NCBI GenBank assembly: GCA_965247475.1
Contig: OZ252016.1
Coordinates: forward strand, 1,674,001-1,738,000
Direction of reading: 5' to 3'
Length of the DNA: 64,000 bases
Source: G965247475 sp965247475
GTDB taxonomy: Bacteria > Chloroflexota > UBA11872
Shown here: piece by piece, positions 1 through 8,440 of the stretch
Position numbering within the stretch: position 1 is the stretch's first letter
Layout: each line of letters begins with the position of its first letter
The notes under the pieces: model-generated
Seen by the model: only the letters and a program-made list of their open reading frames with translations
What the model was told of the DNA's origin: nothing
The model's database searches: none
Position numbers and translations under genes: made by a program

Positions 1-52
1 TGACCCGAACGGCCAGCTCGCCGCGATTGGCGACTAGGACTTTCTCGAACAC
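1..52 (-). CDS. accC: Biotin carboxylase subunit of acetyl-CoA carboxylase, N-terminus only (partial)
   Basis: Only the first 17 codons are inside the window. They start at a GTG (52-50) and read MFEKVLVANRGELAVRV, the N-terminal signature of biotin carboxylases (VANRGEIA in most members). The start lies two bases past the fabG stop, so the gene continues the fabD-fabG operon leftwards. In that context the acetyl-CoA carboxylase subunit, which carboxylates biotin on AccB with ATP and bicarbonate, is the best reading. A propionyl-CoA or pyruvate carboxylase cannot be excluded from 17 residues. Confidence 0.75.
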   Translation of the reverse strand, partial: MFEKVLVANRGELAVRV

Positions 53-54
53 CG

Positions 55-822
55 CTACCAGCTGAGCGTGAGGCCGCCGTCGACCGTCAGCACGTGCCCG
101 GTGACGTAGGCGGCATCGGGCGAGGCGAGAAAGGCGACGGCGCCGGCGATGTCGGCCGGGTCGGCGAGCCGACCGAGCGGTATTCGCTCCACGGCGGTTG
201 CGCGCATCTCGTCGCTGAGCTTGTTGGTAAGCCGGGACACGACAAATCCCGGCGCCACGGCGTTGACGGTGATTCCGCGGCCGGCGACCTCCTTGGCGAG
301 CGCGCGGGTGAAACCGATCAGCCCGGCCTTGGAGGCCGCGTAGTTGGTCTGGCCGGCATTTCCAGCGATGCCGACGACCGAGGAGATGTTGATAATGCGC
401 CCGGAACGTTGACGCAGCATCGACCGCAGGGCGCGGCGACAGCAGGCGAACGCCGACCCCAGGTTGGTCCGCAGCACGTCGTCCCACTGGTCATCCTTCA
501 TTCGAATAATCAGCGTGTCATCGGTGATTCCGGCGTTGTTCACCACGATGTCGAGGCCGCCGAACTCGTCGAGCGCCTCGTCCACGACGGAGTTCGCGCC
601 ATCGATCGTCGACAGGTCGCCGGCCACCAGGATTCCGCGGCCGCCCGCCTGCTCGATGGTCCCAAGGGTGGCGTCGGCACCCTCGCGATCGCTGTGGTAG
701 TGGACCGCGACCGCTACGCCTTCGGCTGCGAGTCTCGTGGCGACCGCGGTTCCCACGGCCCCGGACGCGCCGGTGACGAGCGCGCGCCCCCCGTGCAGAC
801 GCAGCCCGGGCGGCTCAGCCAT
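55..822 (-). CDS. fabG: 3-oxoacyl-[acyl-carrier-protein] reductase FabG
   Basis: NADPH-dependent ketoreductase of the fatty-acid elongation cycle, a short-chain dehydrogenase of 255 residues from the ATG at 822. It has the TGxxxxxG cofactor loop (TGASGAVG), the NNAG motif, the catalytic Ser of NISSVVG and the YxxxK pair (YAASK), and ends in the usual VDGG region. The ATG at 822 overlaps the end of fabD by 8 bases, typical of coupled translation. An upstream in-frame ATG at 852 would add ten residues not usual for FabG, so I did not use it. It sits between fabD and accC, which fixes the role as fatty-acid synthesis rather than another SDR activity. Confidence 0.93.
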   Translation of the reverse strand: MAEPPGLRLHGGRALVTGASGAVGTAVATRLAAEGVAVAVHYHSDREGADATLGTIEQAGGRGILVAGDLSTIDGANSVVDEALDEFGGLDIVVNNAGITDDTLIIRMKDDQWDDVLRTNLGSAFACCRRALRSMLRQRSGRIINISSVVGIAGNAGQTNYAASKAGLIGFTRALAKEVAGRGITVNAVAPGFVVSRLTNKLSDEMRATAVERIPLGRLADPADIAGAVAFLASPDAAYVTGHVLTVDGGLTLSW

Positions 823-1819
823 GACCAAGCTCGTGCGCAACGCGCCGCGCATCCGCCACTTCGCTCACGTTGTAGGTGACCATGCCCACCACGGTACGCC
901 GCAGCATGCCGGTCAGCACGGCGCCGTGTCCATACTCCACGGCGTGCGAGACGCCCATCGACTCCAGACGTTGCATGCCATCGAGCCAGCGTACGGGCGC
1001 GGCGATATGGTCGGCGAGCTCCGCACGCAGGTCACCCACAGTCGTCATCGGCGTCCCGTCGAGGTTGCTCAGGATCGGGACGGCAGGCTCGCGCAGCTCG
1101 GCCGCGAGCAGGCGCTCGCGCATCGCGTCACGCGCCGGCAGCATGGCGGCCGTGTGGAACGCCGCGGTAACCGGCAGCGGCACGACCCGCCGCGCGCCGG
1201 CCTTCACGGCGGCCTCACGAAGCGCCTCGATGGATCCGAGGTCGCCGCCGACCACCACCTGCGCGGGTGCGTTCACGTTCGCGACCGACAGGTAGCTGCC
1301 CAGCGTGCGGTCGCGGACTTCGCCAACCAGCGATTCGACGGCGGCTGGATCGAGTCCGAGCACCGCAGCCATCGAGCCCGGCCGGTGGGACCCGGCCGCT
1401 GACATGTACCGGCCCCGGTCGGCCACCAGTCTGATCGCGTCTTCCACCTCCACAGCTCCCGCGGCCGCGACGGCGCTCCACAGACCCACGCTGTGCCCGG
1501 CCGCGACCACCACGTCAACCGGATGCGCGCCGGCCTCGACCGGCCATGCGGGCAGCCCCAACGCTTCGCCGTAGGCGGCAAAGGCCGCCAGCGAAGTCGC
1601 CACGAGCGCGGGCTGCTGGATGTGCGTGGGACGCAGGGCATCGTCGGGACCGTTGAAGCAGAGATCCGAAAGGGCATCGCCGAATGCGTCGTCCGCTCGC
1701 CGAAACACGTCGCGTGCGGCGGCCGAGCGCTCGAACAGGTCGCGGCCCATGCCGACGGCCTGCGACCCCTGGCCGGGGAACAGATACGCGACGCGCGGGC
1801 GCGTCGGCTCAGTGCCCAT
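815..1819 (-). CDS. fabD: Malonyl-CoA:ACP transacylase FabD
   Basis: Loads malonyl groups from CoA onto acyl carrier protein to feed fatty-acid elongation. The 334-residue protein opens with the family FPGQGSQ motif (residues 14-20), carries the nucleophile elbow GHSVG (residues 108-112, Ser110), and has a later FHTAAM stretch holding the catalytic His. The length is slightly above the usual 300-320. It lies between rpmF and fabG in the common DUF177-rpmF-fab order and overlaps fabG by 8 bases. The ATG at 1819 is the first start that retains the N-terminal strand. Confidence 0.94.
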   Translation of the reverse strand: MGTEPTRPRVAYLFPGQGSQAVGMGRDLFERSAAARDVFRRADDAFGDALSDLCFNGPDDALRPTHIQQPALVATSLAAFAAYGEALGLPAWPVEAGAHPVDVVVAAGHSVGLWSAVAAAGAVEVEDAIRLVADRGRYMSAAGSHRPGSMAAVLGLDPAAVESLVGEVRDRTLGSYLSVANVNAPAQVVVGGDLGSIEALREAAVKAGARRVVPLPVTAAFHTAAMLPARDAMRERLLAAELREPAVPILSNLDGTPMTTVGDLRAELADHIAAPVRWLDGMQRLESMGVSHAVEYGHGAVLTGMLRRTVVGMVTYNVSEVADARRVAHELGHG

Positions 1820-1837
1820 TGGGCGGGTGGACGGGAC

Positions 1838-2038
1838 CTACCGGTACTTCGTGGCCTGTTCGTCCGTCTCGATGATGGGATTGCCCCGGTAGTTTCCACA
1901 CACGGGGCATACGCGATGCGCGACGAGCAGGGATCGACAGGTCGGACAGCGGCCCATGTTCGGCCGGGAAATGCGGATCTGGCCGCGTCGCGCACGCGTG
2001 CGCGAGCGGGTCAGACGTCGTTTCGGAAGCGCTCCCAT
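1838..2038 (-). CDS. rpmF: 50S ribosomal protein L32
   Basis: A 66-residue basic protein of the large ribosomal subunit. A basic N-terminus rich in Arg and Lys is followed by two zinc-binding pairs, CPTC and CPVC, around a SLLVAHRVC stretch characteristic of zinc-type L32. It starts at the ATG at 2038, nine bases after the DUF177 stop, and leads into fabD. This order ties ribosome production to fatty-acid synthesis and is widely conserved. Confidence 0.95.
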   Translation of the reverse strand: MGALPKRRLTRSRTRARRGQIRISRPNMGRCPTCRSLLVAHRVCPVCGNYRGNPIIETDEQATKYR

Positions 2039-2047
2039 ATCCCGCGA

Positions 2048-2581
2048 TTATCCACTAGACGGGGAGGAATCGGGGAACATTGCTTCCCGCATTCGCCGAA
2101 GTGGCTCCCAGCGCGGATCGGTGGCGTCGGAATCGGACACCGGCGACCGGCGCGCATCGGCGATACCGGCGCAGCCTGACGCGCACAGCGGCTTGACCGG
2201 CAGCGACGCGACTACGGTCTCGGCGAGCGCCGCGCTCAAGTCGACGTTGTGGCGGTCGTCCAACCGCGATCGGTCGTCATCCGGCGACGGGGGAAGGCCT
2301 GTCATCGGATCGAATCTGGGAACGTATTCCTCCTCGAGGTCGAACGCGACCGTCGATGTCGCCGGCTCGAGACAGCGGGCGCAGGCCTGAGTGACCGGCG
2401 CCTCGAACGCGCCGGTGGCCAGAATCGATGTCTCGAGGCGGGTGAGCCGGGCCGGCCCGCGAACCGGTCCCGCCACCTCGTCAACGCCGAGCGCTTCCGA
2501 CGGCGCGACGACGTGGTGCTCGCACGACGCGCCCGAACGCGCCTGAAGCAGCTGCACGACGTTGAAGATGTAGTCGGACAT
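2048..2581 (-). CDS. DUF177 (YceD) family protein
   Basis: A 177-residue member of the DUF177/YceD family, found just upstream of rpmF in most bacteria. Visible are the CARCLEP motif in the middle, a later LCASGCAG cysteine pair and a DPRWEPLRRM C-terminal motif typical of the family. YceD of other bacteria has been linked to 23S rRNA accumulation, so a part in ribosome assembly is likely, but the sequence itself does not show a reaction. The four cysteines could bind a metal. Confidence 0.85.
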   Translation of the reverse strand: MSDYIFNVVQLLQARSGASCEHHVVAPSEALGVDEVAGPVRGPARLTRLETSILATGAFEAPVTQACARCLEPATSTVAFDLEEEYVPRFDPMTGLPPSPDDDRSRLDDRHNVDLSAALAETVVASLPVKPLCASGCAGIADARRSPVSDSDATDPRWEPLRRMREAMFPDSSPSSG

Positions 2582-2608
2582 CGCAAACCGGCCGCGACGG
2601 GCCAGGGA

Positions 2609-3091
2609 TCAGACGGGCTCCGCCTCGCCTACCTCGATCGGCTCGGCGCCCTCCTGATCGAGCGCTTGGATTCCACGATGGATGCTGGACAAGTGCGACT
2701 GCAGGCGGCGCTCGACATCGCGAAGCATGTTGAGGGCGTAGATGTCCATCTCCTCACGCGCGGCCTCGACACGCTCTTCCGACTCTCGAAGCAGTTGCTC
2801 GGCGCGCGCTTCGGCCTGCTTGACGATCTCCTCGTCGCGCAGCATCTGCTCCGACTGCTCGCGCGCCTGCTGGATGATCTGCTCCGCCTCCATCTGGGCG
2901 GACTGCGGAATCTGCTCACGTTCGCGGAGCACCCGGCGGGCCTCGCGAATCTCCTCGGGGATGCGGACGCGCATCTCATCGATGACTTCCAGCAGCCCGC
3001 GCTCGTCAACGATCACCTTGCGCATCATGGGAACGCGCTGCGCGGCGCTCAACAGGGCCTCGAGCCGCTCTATCAGGTTTATGAGGTCGAT
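2609..3091 (-). CDS. DivIVA/ATPase-like coiled-coil protein
   Basis: A protein of about 160 residues built almost entirely of a charged coiled coil: a short N-terminal helix, then from about residue 45 long runs rich in Glu, Gln, Arg and Ala, ending in an acidic tail. It resembles coiled-coil proteins that sit beside coaD in Chloroflexota and may scaffold cell-division or envelope functions, but no activity can be read. The conserved-looking N-terminus (IDLINLIERLEALL) is open from an ATC at 3091 with a GGGAGG box nine bases upstream. The first canonical start in this frame, TTG at 3052, has no such box and would drop 13 residues. A stop lies just before the ATC. Confidence 0.75.
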   Translation of the reverse strand: MDLINLIERLEALLSAAQRVPMMRKVIVDERGLLEVIDEMRVRIPEEIREARRVLREREQIPQSAQMEAEQIIQQAREQSEQMLRDEEIVKQAEARAEQLLRESEERVEAAREEMDIYALNMLRDVERRLQSHLSSIHRGIQALDQEGAEPIEVGEAEPV

Positions 3092-3097
3092 GGCTAG

Positions 3098-3586
3098 CTA
3101 CCTCCCGGGCGATGCGGCGAATTTCTCCGCCACCGCCCCGGCGACGTTTGTCGGCACAAATTCCGCAACCGACCGACCGAACGCGCCGATCTCTCGAACG
3201 AGCGACGAACTCACGAACCCATAATCCGGCGAAGCCAGAAAGAATACCGTGTCAATATCCGAGTCGAGCCGTCGGTTCATCGCCGACTGCGCGAACTCGT
3301 ACTCGAAATCGGAAAACGCTCGTAGTCCACGGATCAGCACACCCGCGCCGACTTCCTTTGCAAAGTCTACCGTGAGTCCGGCGTAGGTTTGAACGTCTAC
3401 GGTCCCGAATCCGGACGTCGCCTCACGGAGCATTTCGACCCGCTCGCCAACGCTGAACAGCGTATTGGCTCGAGGATCGGCGTAGACGCCGACCACGATT
3501 GACTCGAAGCAGCGGATCGAGCGGCCCAGGATATCCATGTGGCCGTTGGTCACCGGGTCGAACGTGGCCGGGAACAAGGCGCGCAT
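3098..3586 (-). CDS. coaD: Phosphopantetheine adenylyltransferase CoaD
   Basis: Transfers AMP from ATP to 4'-phosphopantetheine, the penultimate step of coenzyme A synthesis. The 162-residue length is normal. The N-terminal TFDPVTNGH motif carries the nucleotidyltransferase TxxH/HxGH-type site, and the RGLRAFSDFEYE and SSLVREI stretches of the C-terminal half are typical of CoaD. It starts at the ATG at 3586. Its neighbour rsmD is separated by a 142-base gap holding palindromes, so it may have its own promoter. Confidence 0.94.
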   Translation of the reverse strand: MRALFPATFDPVTNGHMDILGRSIRCFESIVVGVYADPRANTLFSVGERVEMLREATSGFGTVDVQTYAGLTVDFAKEVGAGVLIRGLRAFSDFEYEFAQSAMNRRLDSDIDTVFFLASPDYGFVSSSLVREIGAFGRSVAEFVPTNVAGAVAEKFAASPGR

Positions 3587-3692
3587 GCAGCCGCCCGCTC
3601 AAGCTGAATGGGGCGCATTATAGCGACATTCTTTGAGAGGCCGGTGGATTGATTCGACATTCCGACCTTTGCATTCATTCCATCTGGGACTT

Positions 3693-3738
3693 CCCGACCT
3701 GAAGGTCGGGCCACCTGGCGGCCGGCTCTCAGGCCGGC
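3693..3738. repeat. Double palindrome, copy A of a dispersed REP-like element
   Basis: Two hairpins stand side by side. The first is an 8-bp stem CCCGACCT/AGGTCGGG with GA between (3693-3710). The second is GCCGGC/GCCGGC around TCTCAG (3721-3738) and contains the rsmD stop codon. The first hairpin and the following GCCACC recur exactly at 45795-45817. It may end the rsmD transcript or be a mobile palindromic repeat. Confidence 0.6.
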
Positions 3739-4295
3739 GGTTCGTCCAATCGATAGACCGTGAACTCCACGTCGCCGTGCGTGCGGGTCTTCCACAGGGA
3801 CCAGCCGGCGGGCGCCGGCGGCGCCTGGCGGCGAGAGCTGTACTCGGCGACGACGAGGCCGTCTGGTTCGAGCACGGACGGCTCGCTGAGGCGGCTGAAG
3901 AGCTCGGCCCACGGGTCGTCCGCGTACGGCGGGTCGGCCAGCACGAGCCCGTACGGTCCGCCGACCGAAAGATCGGCGGTCAGCGCGCTCGCCGCAACGA
4001 CCTCGATGCCGTCATGGACATCGAGATCGCGCCCGTTGGAGCGGATGATCTCGGCGGCCGGCGCATTCCGCTCGACGAAGCGGACGTAGCCAGCGCCGCG
4101 GCTGAGCGCCTCGAACCCCAGGCCGCCCGAACCCGCGAAGCAGTCGAGCACGCGCGGCGGCGGCACGCGCTGCAGCGAGTCGAAGATCGCGGCACGGACC
4201 CGATCGGTGGTCGGACGAACCCTGGTGGGGATGCGAACCGCACGGCCACGCAGCGATCCGGCGACGATTCGAAGGGAACCGCCACGGCGCGCCAC
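3729..4295 (-). CDS. rsmD: 16S rRNA (guanine966-N2)-methyltransferase RsmD
   Basis: Methylates G966 of 16S rRNA with S-adenosylmethionine. The 188-residue protein shows the RsmD N-terminus (LRIVAGSLRGR), the PTTDRVRAAIFDSL stretch, the SAM-binding LDCFAGSGGLGFEALSRGA loop (residues ~49-67) and the catalytic DPPY motif. It starts at a GTG seven bases after the recG stop. The common rsmD-coaD pairing is kept. Its stop lies inside the loop of a palindromic repeat. Confidence 0.93.
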   Translation of the reverse strand: MARRGGSLRIVAGSLRGRAVRIPTRVRPTTDRVRAAIFDSLQRVPPPRVLDCFAGSGGLGFEALSRGAGYVRFVERNAPAAEIIRSNGRDLDVHDGIEVVAASALTADLSVGGPYGLVLADPPYADDPWAELFSRLSEPSVLEPDGLVVAEYSSRRQAPPAPAGWSLWKTRTHGDVEFTVYRLDEPPA

Positions 4296-4302
4296 GGTCC
4301 GG

Positions 4303-6678
4303 TCAGCTCAACTCGGCACGCGCCAGCGCGTCGCCAACGGCGCCGGCAAGGCCGGCGTGCTCGGGCGCCTCGAGCGCCGGATCGGCAGCCACGATGGTCT
4401 GCGCCTCGCCGCGCGCCAGCATGATCGTTTCCACGTCGGTCAGGCTGGCGAAACGAAACTCCAGCAGCCCGCTCTGGCGCGTACCGAAAATGTCGCCCGG
4501 GCCGCGCAGCTCGAGATCCTTCTCCGCCAGCTCGAAGCCGTCGGTCACCGTCTGCATGATCTGAAGCCGGGCGTTCTCGGCCGGGTCGGTGGTGTCGCTC
4601 AGCAGTAGGCAGTACGAGCGGTGCTCGCCACGCCCAACGCGCCCGCGAAGCTGATGCAGCTGGGCGAGGCCGTAGCGCTCGGCGCCCTCGATCATCATGA
4701 CGGTGGCGTTCGGCACGTCGATCCCGACCTCGACCACGGCGGTGCTCACCAGGATGTCGGCCTGGCGTTCGCGAAACCGTTCCATGGCGGCCGCCTTGGC
4801 CTTGCCGCTCATACGGCCGTGCAGCAGCTCGATGCGCTCGGCCAGCTCGGGAAACACCTCGGTGCGGAGGCGCTCGTGCTCCTGCTTGGCCGAGCGCACT
4901 TGCAGCGACTCCGATTCCATGATGAGAGGACAGATCACGAAGACCTGCCGGCCACCGGCGATCTGGCGCCGGACGAAACCGTAGGCGTCGCGACGCTTGA
5001 TCGGCGGGACCCAGCGCGTCGTGATGGGGCGGCGTCCGCCCGGCAGCGTGCGGATGGTGGTGACGTCGAGATCTCCGTAGAGGGTCAGCGCGAGCGTTCG
5101 CGGGATCGGCGTGGCGGTCAGCGCCAGCAGGTGCGGGTGGTAGCCCTTGGCGCGGATCTCGCCGCGCTGGCGCACGCCGAAGCGTTGCTGCTCGTCCACG
5201 ACGGCGAGATTCAGCCGCGCGAAGCGGGACGTGTCCTGAATCAGCGCCTGCGTGCCGACCACGACATCGACGTCCTGGTTCTCGACGGCCTGCCAGATCG
5301 CGCGCTTCGCAGCCGCCCGCACGCTGCCGGTGACGAGCTCCAGACGGATCCCCAGCGGTTCGAGCAGCTCACGCAGCGTGGCGGCGTGCTGCTCGGCCAG
5401 GACTTCGGTGGGGGCCATCATGGCGCCCTGCCAGCCATCGCGCGCGACCGTGAACAGCGCGCCCGCGGCAACGACGGTCTTGCCGGAACCCACGTCCCCC
5501 TGCACGAGACGGCTCATGGGACGGTCGCGGCGCAGGTCGTTGAGGATGTCGGTCAGGGCCGCGCGCTGGTCGCCGGTGAGCGTGAAGGGCAGCCGCTCAC
5601 CGAACTCACCGAGGGCGGTGCGGCTGAGCCGGACCGGACGTCCGTGCTCTCCTTCCTGCCAGTGACGCCGTTGCCGCAGCACGGCCAGTTGGAAAACCAA
5701 GAACTCGTCGAAGCTCAGGCGGCGGGCCGCCAGGCGCGCCGCCTCGGCGCTCGGCGGGAAGTGGAGATCGCGAATCGCGACGTCCATGGACGGAAACTTC
5801 AACCGCTCCCGAATCGCGGACGGCAACGGGTCTTCCACCAGCGGAGCGTAGGCGTCGACGACCGTCGCGATCCAGCGCCGGAGCTGCCGCTGGGTGATCC
5901 CGCTGGTGAGCGGATAGACGGGGACGAGGCGACCAGCGTGAATCATATGGCCCACGTCGAGCTCGACCTCCGGGCTCGCAAGCTGACGGCCGAAGGGTCC
6001 CATCTCGACGCGGCCGGCGAACGCGATCCCGTGACGGCCGCGCAAGGACTGCTCGAGATAGGGCTGGTTGAACCACACCGCCGCGATCAGTCCGGAATCG
6101 TCCTGAATGGTCGCCTCGGTGATGCGGAGGCGGCGGGTGCGCGCCGGGCGCACGTGGATGTCCGTGACGTTGCCGATGATCGTCACTTCGCTGCCTTCGG
6201 CCGCGTCCGCGATCGACACGACGGACGACCGGTCGATGTAGCGGCGCGGCGGGTGCCACAGCATGTCGCGCATGGTGCGAATGCCCAACGCGGCGAGTCG
6301 CTTCACCGCGGTGGGGCCGACGCCCCAGAGCTCTTCCGCCAGCGCGTCGAGCCCTCCCTCGGCGACGGCGCTCCTCGGCTGTGCCCGCGCGCCGGGCTTG
6401 CTCGGGGGAACCGGGCGTGCGCCCGCCGACGGTGTGAGCCGGTCGAGGACCTCCGCGGCCAGACGCTCGCGAGTGGCGGGCCTGAGCTGGGAATAGCGGC
6501 GCAGCCGGCGCAGCACGGCCGCCGCCGGCTGATCGGCGGTCTCGAGCCGGGCATCCACCCATCCCGACAGCCCGTTCGCGACCGCACTGTCGTCGAACCC
6601 CGCGTCACGTTCCCGCTGGAGAAGCCGGCGCAGCCCGGACAGCTCGTCAGGCGTGGGAGGCGCCGACTCGCGCGTCAC
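4303..6678 (-). CDS. recG: ATP-dependent DNA helicase RecG
   Basis: Branch-migrating helicase that remodels stalled forks and Holliday junctions. About 791 residues: a roughly 100-residue N-terminal extension, the wedge OB-fold (~170-290), then the helicase core with Walker A GDVGSGKT, motif II DEQQ (DEQH in most RecG), TATPIPRT, and the C-terminal QLRGRVGR and GPGDIFGTRQSG motifs. The frame is open to 6861, but the first 59 residues are the antisense of fakA. I chose the GTG at 6678, seven bases after an AAGGG box just past the fakA stop; the GTG at 6684 is a close alternative. Confidence 0.92.
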   Translation of the reverse strand: MTRESAPPTPDELSGLRRLLQRERDAGFDDSAVANGLSGWVDARLETADQPAAAVLRRLRRYSQLRPATRERLAAEVLDRLTPSAGARPVPPSKPGARAQPRSAVAEGGLDALAEELWGVGPTAVKRLAALGIRTMRDMLWHPPRRYIDRSSVVSIADAAEGSEVTIIGNVTDIHVRPARTRRLRITEATIQDDSGLIAAVWFNQPYLEQSLRGRHGIAFAGRVEMGPFGRQLASPEVELDVGHMIHAGRLVPVYPLTSGITQRQLRRWIATVVDAYAPLVEDPLPSAIRERLKFPSMDVAIRDLHFPPSAEAARLAARRLSFDEFLVFQLAVLRQRRHWQEGEHGRPVRLSRTALGEFGERLPFTLTGDQRAALTDILNDLRRDRPMSRLVQGDVGSGKTVVAAGALFTVARDGWQGAMMAPTEVLAEQHAATLRELLEPLGIRLELVTGSVRAAAKRAIWQAVENQDVDVVVGTQALIQDTSRFARLNLAVVDEQQRFGVRQRGEIRAKGYHPHLLALTATPIPRTLALTLYGDLDVTTIRTLPGGRRPITTRWVPPIKRRDAYGFVRRQIAGGRQVFVICPLIMESESLQVRSAKQEHERLRTEVFPELAERIELLHGRMSGKAKAAAMERFRERQADILVSTAVVEVGIDVPNATVMMIEGAERYGLAQLHQLRGRVGRGEHRSYCLLLSDTTDPAENARLQIMQTVTDGFELAEKDLELRGPGDIFGTRQSGLLEFRFASLTDVETIMLARGEAQTIVAADPALEAPEHAGLAGAVGDALARAELS

Positions 6679-6694
6679 GGCCACGCCCTTGCCG

Positions 6695-8350
6695 CTACTC
6701 GATCGATATGACGTAGTCGTACAGCGCCTGACCGCCCTGCACGGTCTCCACTTCAAGGTCGGGATGCGCTTTGCCAAGCTCGTCGACGAGCTTGTCGGCG
6801 GTTTCGTCCGCCGTGTCCGCGCCGATATACACCGTCGCCAGCTCGGGCTCGCTATCCGCAAGCCGATCCAGCAGCCGGAGCACGAGGACGTTGGGATCGC
6901 TGTCGCCGGCGATCAGCTCGTCGTCAAGCAGGCCGATGTGCTCGCCCTTCTTCACCCGCACGTCGCCGACCACCGCGTCGCGAACCGCGCGGGTGATCTC
7001 GATCGTGGTGACCTCCGAGGCCGCGCGCGTCATAGCCGCGAGGTTGTCGTCGATCGGCCGCCGTCCGTTGAACGCGATCATCGCGGCGATGCCCTCGGGA
7101 ACCGTTCGCGTCGGAACGATCCGGACATCCTTCTCGCTCTGCTCGGCGGCCTGGCGGGCGGCCATCTGGACGTTCGAGTTGTTCGGGAGCACGACGGCCC
7201 ACTCCTCGGGCGTCGTCTCGATCGCGGCCAGAATGTCGCCGGCGCTGGGGTTCATGCTCTGTCCCCCCGCGACCACGGCGGCCCCGAGGCTTGCGAAGAC
7301 TTCCTGCATCCCCGCGCCAACCGCCACCGCGATCACCGGCGCCCGCGCGACCTCGACCTGCTCACCAAGCTCGCGCCGAGCCTGCGCAAAGGCGTCGGCC
7401 TGCTGGAGGTCCATGTTGTCGGCCTTGACCTTGTCCACCTGACCTCGTTGCAGCGCGTAGTTGAGAACGTCGCCGGGGCTCTCGGTATGGACGTGCACGC
7501 GGATCAGGGAGACATCGCCCACCACCAGCACGGACTGGCCGACGTCGGCCATGTATGCGCGGATCTCCTCCACATCGAGGCCATCGCCGTGGATCAGGAA
7601 CTCGGTGCAGTAGCCATGCTCGTCGAGGCTGTGAGCATCCGCGAACGCGGCGAAGGTCTCGACCGCGCGATCCTCGGTAGCGACTTCGGGCAGCTCCTCG
7701 CCGCGGAGATGCCGGAGCATTCCGTCGAAGATGACGTAGAGGCCCTGACCGCCGGCGTCGACCACGCCGGCCTCCTTGAGCACGGGTAGCTGGTTGGGCG
7801 TGTTCTGGACGGAGTCGTGCATGGCCTGGACGACCTCGGCCACCAGCTCCTCGTGCGATTCGACCGAAGGCCCGGCTCTGATCGCCGCCTGCCCGCCATC
7901 GCGAGCCACGGTGAGCATGGTGCCCTCGACGGGATTGGTGACTGACTCGTAGGCGACCTCATAGCCACGCTCGAGCGCGCGCGCGAACTCGCGTGGGCCA
8001 AACGTGTGGAGGCCATCCAGCCGCTCGCTGACGCCCCGCAGCAACTGCGAGAAGATGACGCCCGAGTTCCCGCGAGCGCCAAGCAGCGCGCCGCGGGCGA
8101 CCGCGCGCGCGACATCCCCGATGTGCGGCGAATCCTCGGCCGAGGCCTCTTCGAGGGCGGCGCGGAGGGTCAGCATCATGTTGGTGCCGGTGTCGCCATC
8201 GGGCACCGGGAACACGTTGAGCCGGTCCACGGCGGACGCATTGATCTCCAGCCAGCGCAGACTGGCCTCGACCGCGTGGAGAAAGGAGCGGCCGTCCCGT
8301 ACGGATGTGTCGTCGTCGCGGGCCGCCGCGGTTGACGCCGATTGAGCCAT
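6695..8350 (-). CDS. fakA: FakA/YloV-type fatty-acid kinase subunit (DhaL domain protein)
   Basis: ATP-binding subunit of the two-part fatty-acid kinase, which with a DegV-family FakB phosphorylates exogenous fatty acids. The N-terminal DhaL domain (~20-215) shows NVFPVPDGDTGTNM, the Asp cluster for Mg-ATP, and GARGNSGVI. The remaining ~330 residues are the FakA middle and C-terminal domains. 551 residues is the usual length. It starts at the ATG at 8350, divergent from rpmB, a conserved pairing. No FakB partner is in the window. Confidence 0.85.
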   Translation of the reverse strand: MAQSASTAAARDDDTSVRDGRSFLHAVEASLRWLEINASAVDRLNVFPVPDGDTGTNMMLTLRAALEEASAEDSPHIGDVARAVARGALLGARGNSGVIFSQLLRGVSERLDGLHTFGPREFARALERGYEVAYESVTNPVEGTMLTVARDGGQAAIRAGPSVESHEELVAEVVQAMHDSVQNTPNQLPVLKEAGVVDAGGQGLYVIFDGMLRHLRGEELPEVATEDRAVETFAAFADAHSLDEHGYCTEFLIHGDGLDVEEIRAYMADVGQSVLVVGDVSLIRVHVHTESPGDVLNYALQRGQVDKVKADNMDLQQADAFAQARRELGEQVEVARAPVIAVAVGAGMQEVFASLGAAVVAGGQSMNPSAGDILAAIETTPEEWAVVLPNNSNVQMAARQAAEQSEKDVRIVPTRTVPEGIAAMIAFNGRRPIDDNLAAMTRAASEVTTIEITRAVRDAVVGDVRVKKGEHIGLLDDELIAGDSDPNVLVLRLLDRLADSEPELATVYIGADTADETADKLVDELGKAHPDLEVETVQGGQALYDYVISIE

Positions 8351-8412
8351 CAGATTGGGCTCGCGGGGCTCATGATAGGATCGGTCAAACCAATCTTAGG
8401 AATCCACCTGAT

Positions 8413-8422
8413 TTGACGTCAA
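8413..8422. promoter_or_regulatory. Perfect palindrome TTGACGTCAA in the fakA/rpmB divergent region
   Basis: A perfect 10-bp palindrome sits 18 bases before the rpmB start and directly before its purine-rich box (AAGAGGGG, 8423-8430). It could be a dimeric regulator site in the 90-base space between divergent fakA and rpmB, but no known regulator can be named and chance is possible. Confidence 0.3.
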
Positions 8423-8440
8423 AAGAGGGGCTTTGCGCCC

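Noticed and set aside
4621..6711. A 696-codon open frame on the plus strand
   Set aside because: It lies exactly opposite recG and reads as its antisense, with a composition rich in Arg, His, Gly and Asp typical of reversed GC-rich coding DNA. No family features.
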